DNA of 15,211 nucleotides from CAUZSH01 sp963582935 (GTDB taxonomy: Bacteria > Pseudomonadota > Gammaproteobacteria > Francisellales > Francisellaceae): positions 1 to 15,211 of the forward strand of contig CAUZSH010000051.1 in assembly GCA_963582935.1 (NCBI GenBank), read 5' to 3'. A model generated the notes under the pieces. That model was not told the origin of the DNA, did no database searches, and worked only from the letters and a program-made list of their open reading frames with translations. Position 1 is the first letter of the stretch; every line of letters begins with the position of its first letter. Both the position numbers and the translations under genes were made by a program. Of the stretch, positions 14,363-15,211 are shown in pieces.

Positions 14363-15011
14363 ACAAAAGTTTATTGCAATCGAAGGGCTAGAGGGTGCAG
14401 GGAAAAGCACGGTAATTGCAGCAGTTAAAACCTTCTTTAATAACCTGAGTGGGACTCAAAAAGCAGTATTTACGCGGGAACCAGGGGGTACTTTTCTTGC
14501 GGAAAAAATTCGGGGATTGTTGATCGAAAAATTTGAACAAGAATCATTGTGCCCGGAGTCAGAATTGTTGTTAATGTATGCGAGCCGGTTGCAGCATGTT
14601 AAAAGGTTGATTGAGCCTGCGCTAGAAAAAGGATTTTGGGTCATTTCAGATCGCTTTAACTGGTCAAGTATGGCGTACCAAGGTGGTGGGCGTTCCTTAT
14701 CGCTTGAACAAGTGAAGCAGTTAGACGATGTATTTTTATCGGCGTGCCAGCCAGGGTTGGTACTTTATTTAGATGTGCCTCCCGAAATCGGCTTATCTCG
14801 TATTCAAGCTCGGCAAAATATTGATCGTTTTGAAGAGGAGAAGGTTGAGTTTTTTAATCGTGCTCGTGAGATTTATCTGCAACTTTGTCAACAGAGTGAT
14901 CATGCAATTAAAATTGATGCAGCGCAATCAGAAAAACAGGTGCAAGAGGATGTTTTAGATGCGTTAACGCATTATTTACGACGTTCTTTAGGTGGGCAGA
15001 GCCAGCAATAG
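14349..15011 (+). CDS. tmk: Thymidylate kinase (dTMP kinase)
   Basis: Tmk phosphorylates dTMP to dTDP, the step where de novo and salvage routes to dTTP meet. The 220-residue protein has P-loop GLEGAGKST (13-21), TREPGGT (42-48, binding the phosphate side of dTMP), the DR(Y/F) motif with substrate loop DRFNWSSMAYQGGGR (101-115), and the lid region near SRIQARQNIDRFEEE (150-164) with its arginines. All are normal, so it should be active. The start is GTG at 14349 or the next codon, GTG at 14352, with GGGAG just upstream; both lie inside the end of the MFS gene. The overlap implies translational coupling. holB, which often follows tmk in gammaproteobacteria, is not seen in the remaining 200 bases. 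Confidence 0.96.
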   Translation: MVAHRQKFIAIEGLEGAGKSTVIAAVKTFFNNLSGTQKAVFTREPGGTFLAEKIRGLLIEKFEQESLCPESELLLMYASRLQHVKRLIEPALEKGFWVISDRFNWSSMAYQGGGRSLSLEQVKQLDDVFLSACQPGLVLYLDVPPEIGLSRIQARQNIDRFEEEKVEFFNRAREIYLQLCQQSDHAIKIDAAQSEKQVQEDVLDALTHYLRRSLGGQSQQ

Positions 15012-15211
15012 CTGTATACATAACCCAATCCAAATTACAGATTTCTAGTTTTTGTCTTTTTCACCTGCTTGAATCAAGTTTTTTAACCATATCAATAAGT
15101 ATGGCAGGCAAAAGCGTGTTGCTCGGTCGTTCATAGAAGATTTTGGCTCCTGCCAAAATCGAATCACTACCCTCGCAGATGGTTTTTCCTCAGACGCCCA
15201 CCTCCGTACCG
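15012..15211. other. Unassigned, repeat-like segment downstream of tmk
   Basis: No convincing gene is present. On the minus strand an open frame without a visible start runs from the edge to a TAG at 15045-15047 (about 54 codons). A plus-strand frame is open from 15073 to the edge. The two overlap, and neither resembles a protein I know or holB. The last 80 bases look richer in G and C than most of the window. Together with the perfect hairpin at 15144-15165, this looks more like a repeated or mobile-element-derived intergenic sequence than a coding one. No second copy is in this window. Confidence 0.35.
15144..15165. repeat. Perfect hairpin, 9-base stem and 4-base loop
   Basis: GATTTTGGC-TCCT-GCCAAAATC is a perfect inverted repeat. 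There is no T-run on either side, so it is not a typical intrinsic terminator for tmk. It may be part of a dispersed repeat (REP/MITE-like) or an RNA hairpin. Confidence 0.6.

Overview
This is an AT-rich chromosomal segment from a gammaproteobacterium. It carries recA-recX, ruvB, ftsY, tmk, a qmcA/nfeD pair and a FadD-type acyl-CoA ligase. The gene mix, two visibly broken genes, a third reduced to its last 60 or so codons, and no visible LexA box at recA would suit a host-associated member of the Legionellales/Coxiellaceae. That placement is an inference; no single gene proves it. I see no rRNA, tRNA, CRISPR array, integrase or transposase.

Layout. 1-737 (-): an MHS-type MFS transporter gene that runs off the left edge and is interrupted by an in-frame TAG. 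909-1324 (+): a YpsA/'molybdenum carrier' (SLOG-like) gene broken by a frameshift, behind a strong promoter with a palindrome in its spacer. 1472-2872 (-): qmcA-like SPFH protein and NfeD partner, a membrane pair. 2962-3285 (-) and 3452-3871 (+): a small winged-helix protein and a small secreted protein, divergent and both of unknown function. 3956-5444 (+): recA and recX, overlapping. 5451-5726 (-): a holin-like small membrane protein. 5897-6910 (+): ruvB without ruvA or ruvC beside it. 6916-9753 (-): a class II (B12-dependent) ribonucleotide reductase split into NrdJa and NrdJb. 9900-11591 (-): fadD with a terminator overlapping its stop codon. 11806-12888 (+): ftsY. 12892-13080 (+): a C-terminal remnant of deoC (deoxyribose-phosphate aldolase). 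13109-14362 (+): an intact MFS transporter. 14349-15011 (+): tmk, overlapping the transporter. 15012-15211: no convincing gene, but a perfect hairpin and repeat-like sequence where holB might be expected.

Themes. RecA/RecX and RuvB serve homologous recombination and repair. NrdJa/NrdJb and Tmk serve dNTP supply. The deoC remnant directly before an MFS transporter and tmk suggests a former deoxynucleoside uptake and salvage operon whose catabolic enzyme has been lost; this is inference. The decayed genes point to ongoing gene loss. I did not find a clearly new multi-gene system. The best leads are the deoC-MFS-tmk context, the uncharacterised divergent pair upstream of recA with palindromes in its control region, and the palindrome inside the promoter of the broken YpsA-like gene.
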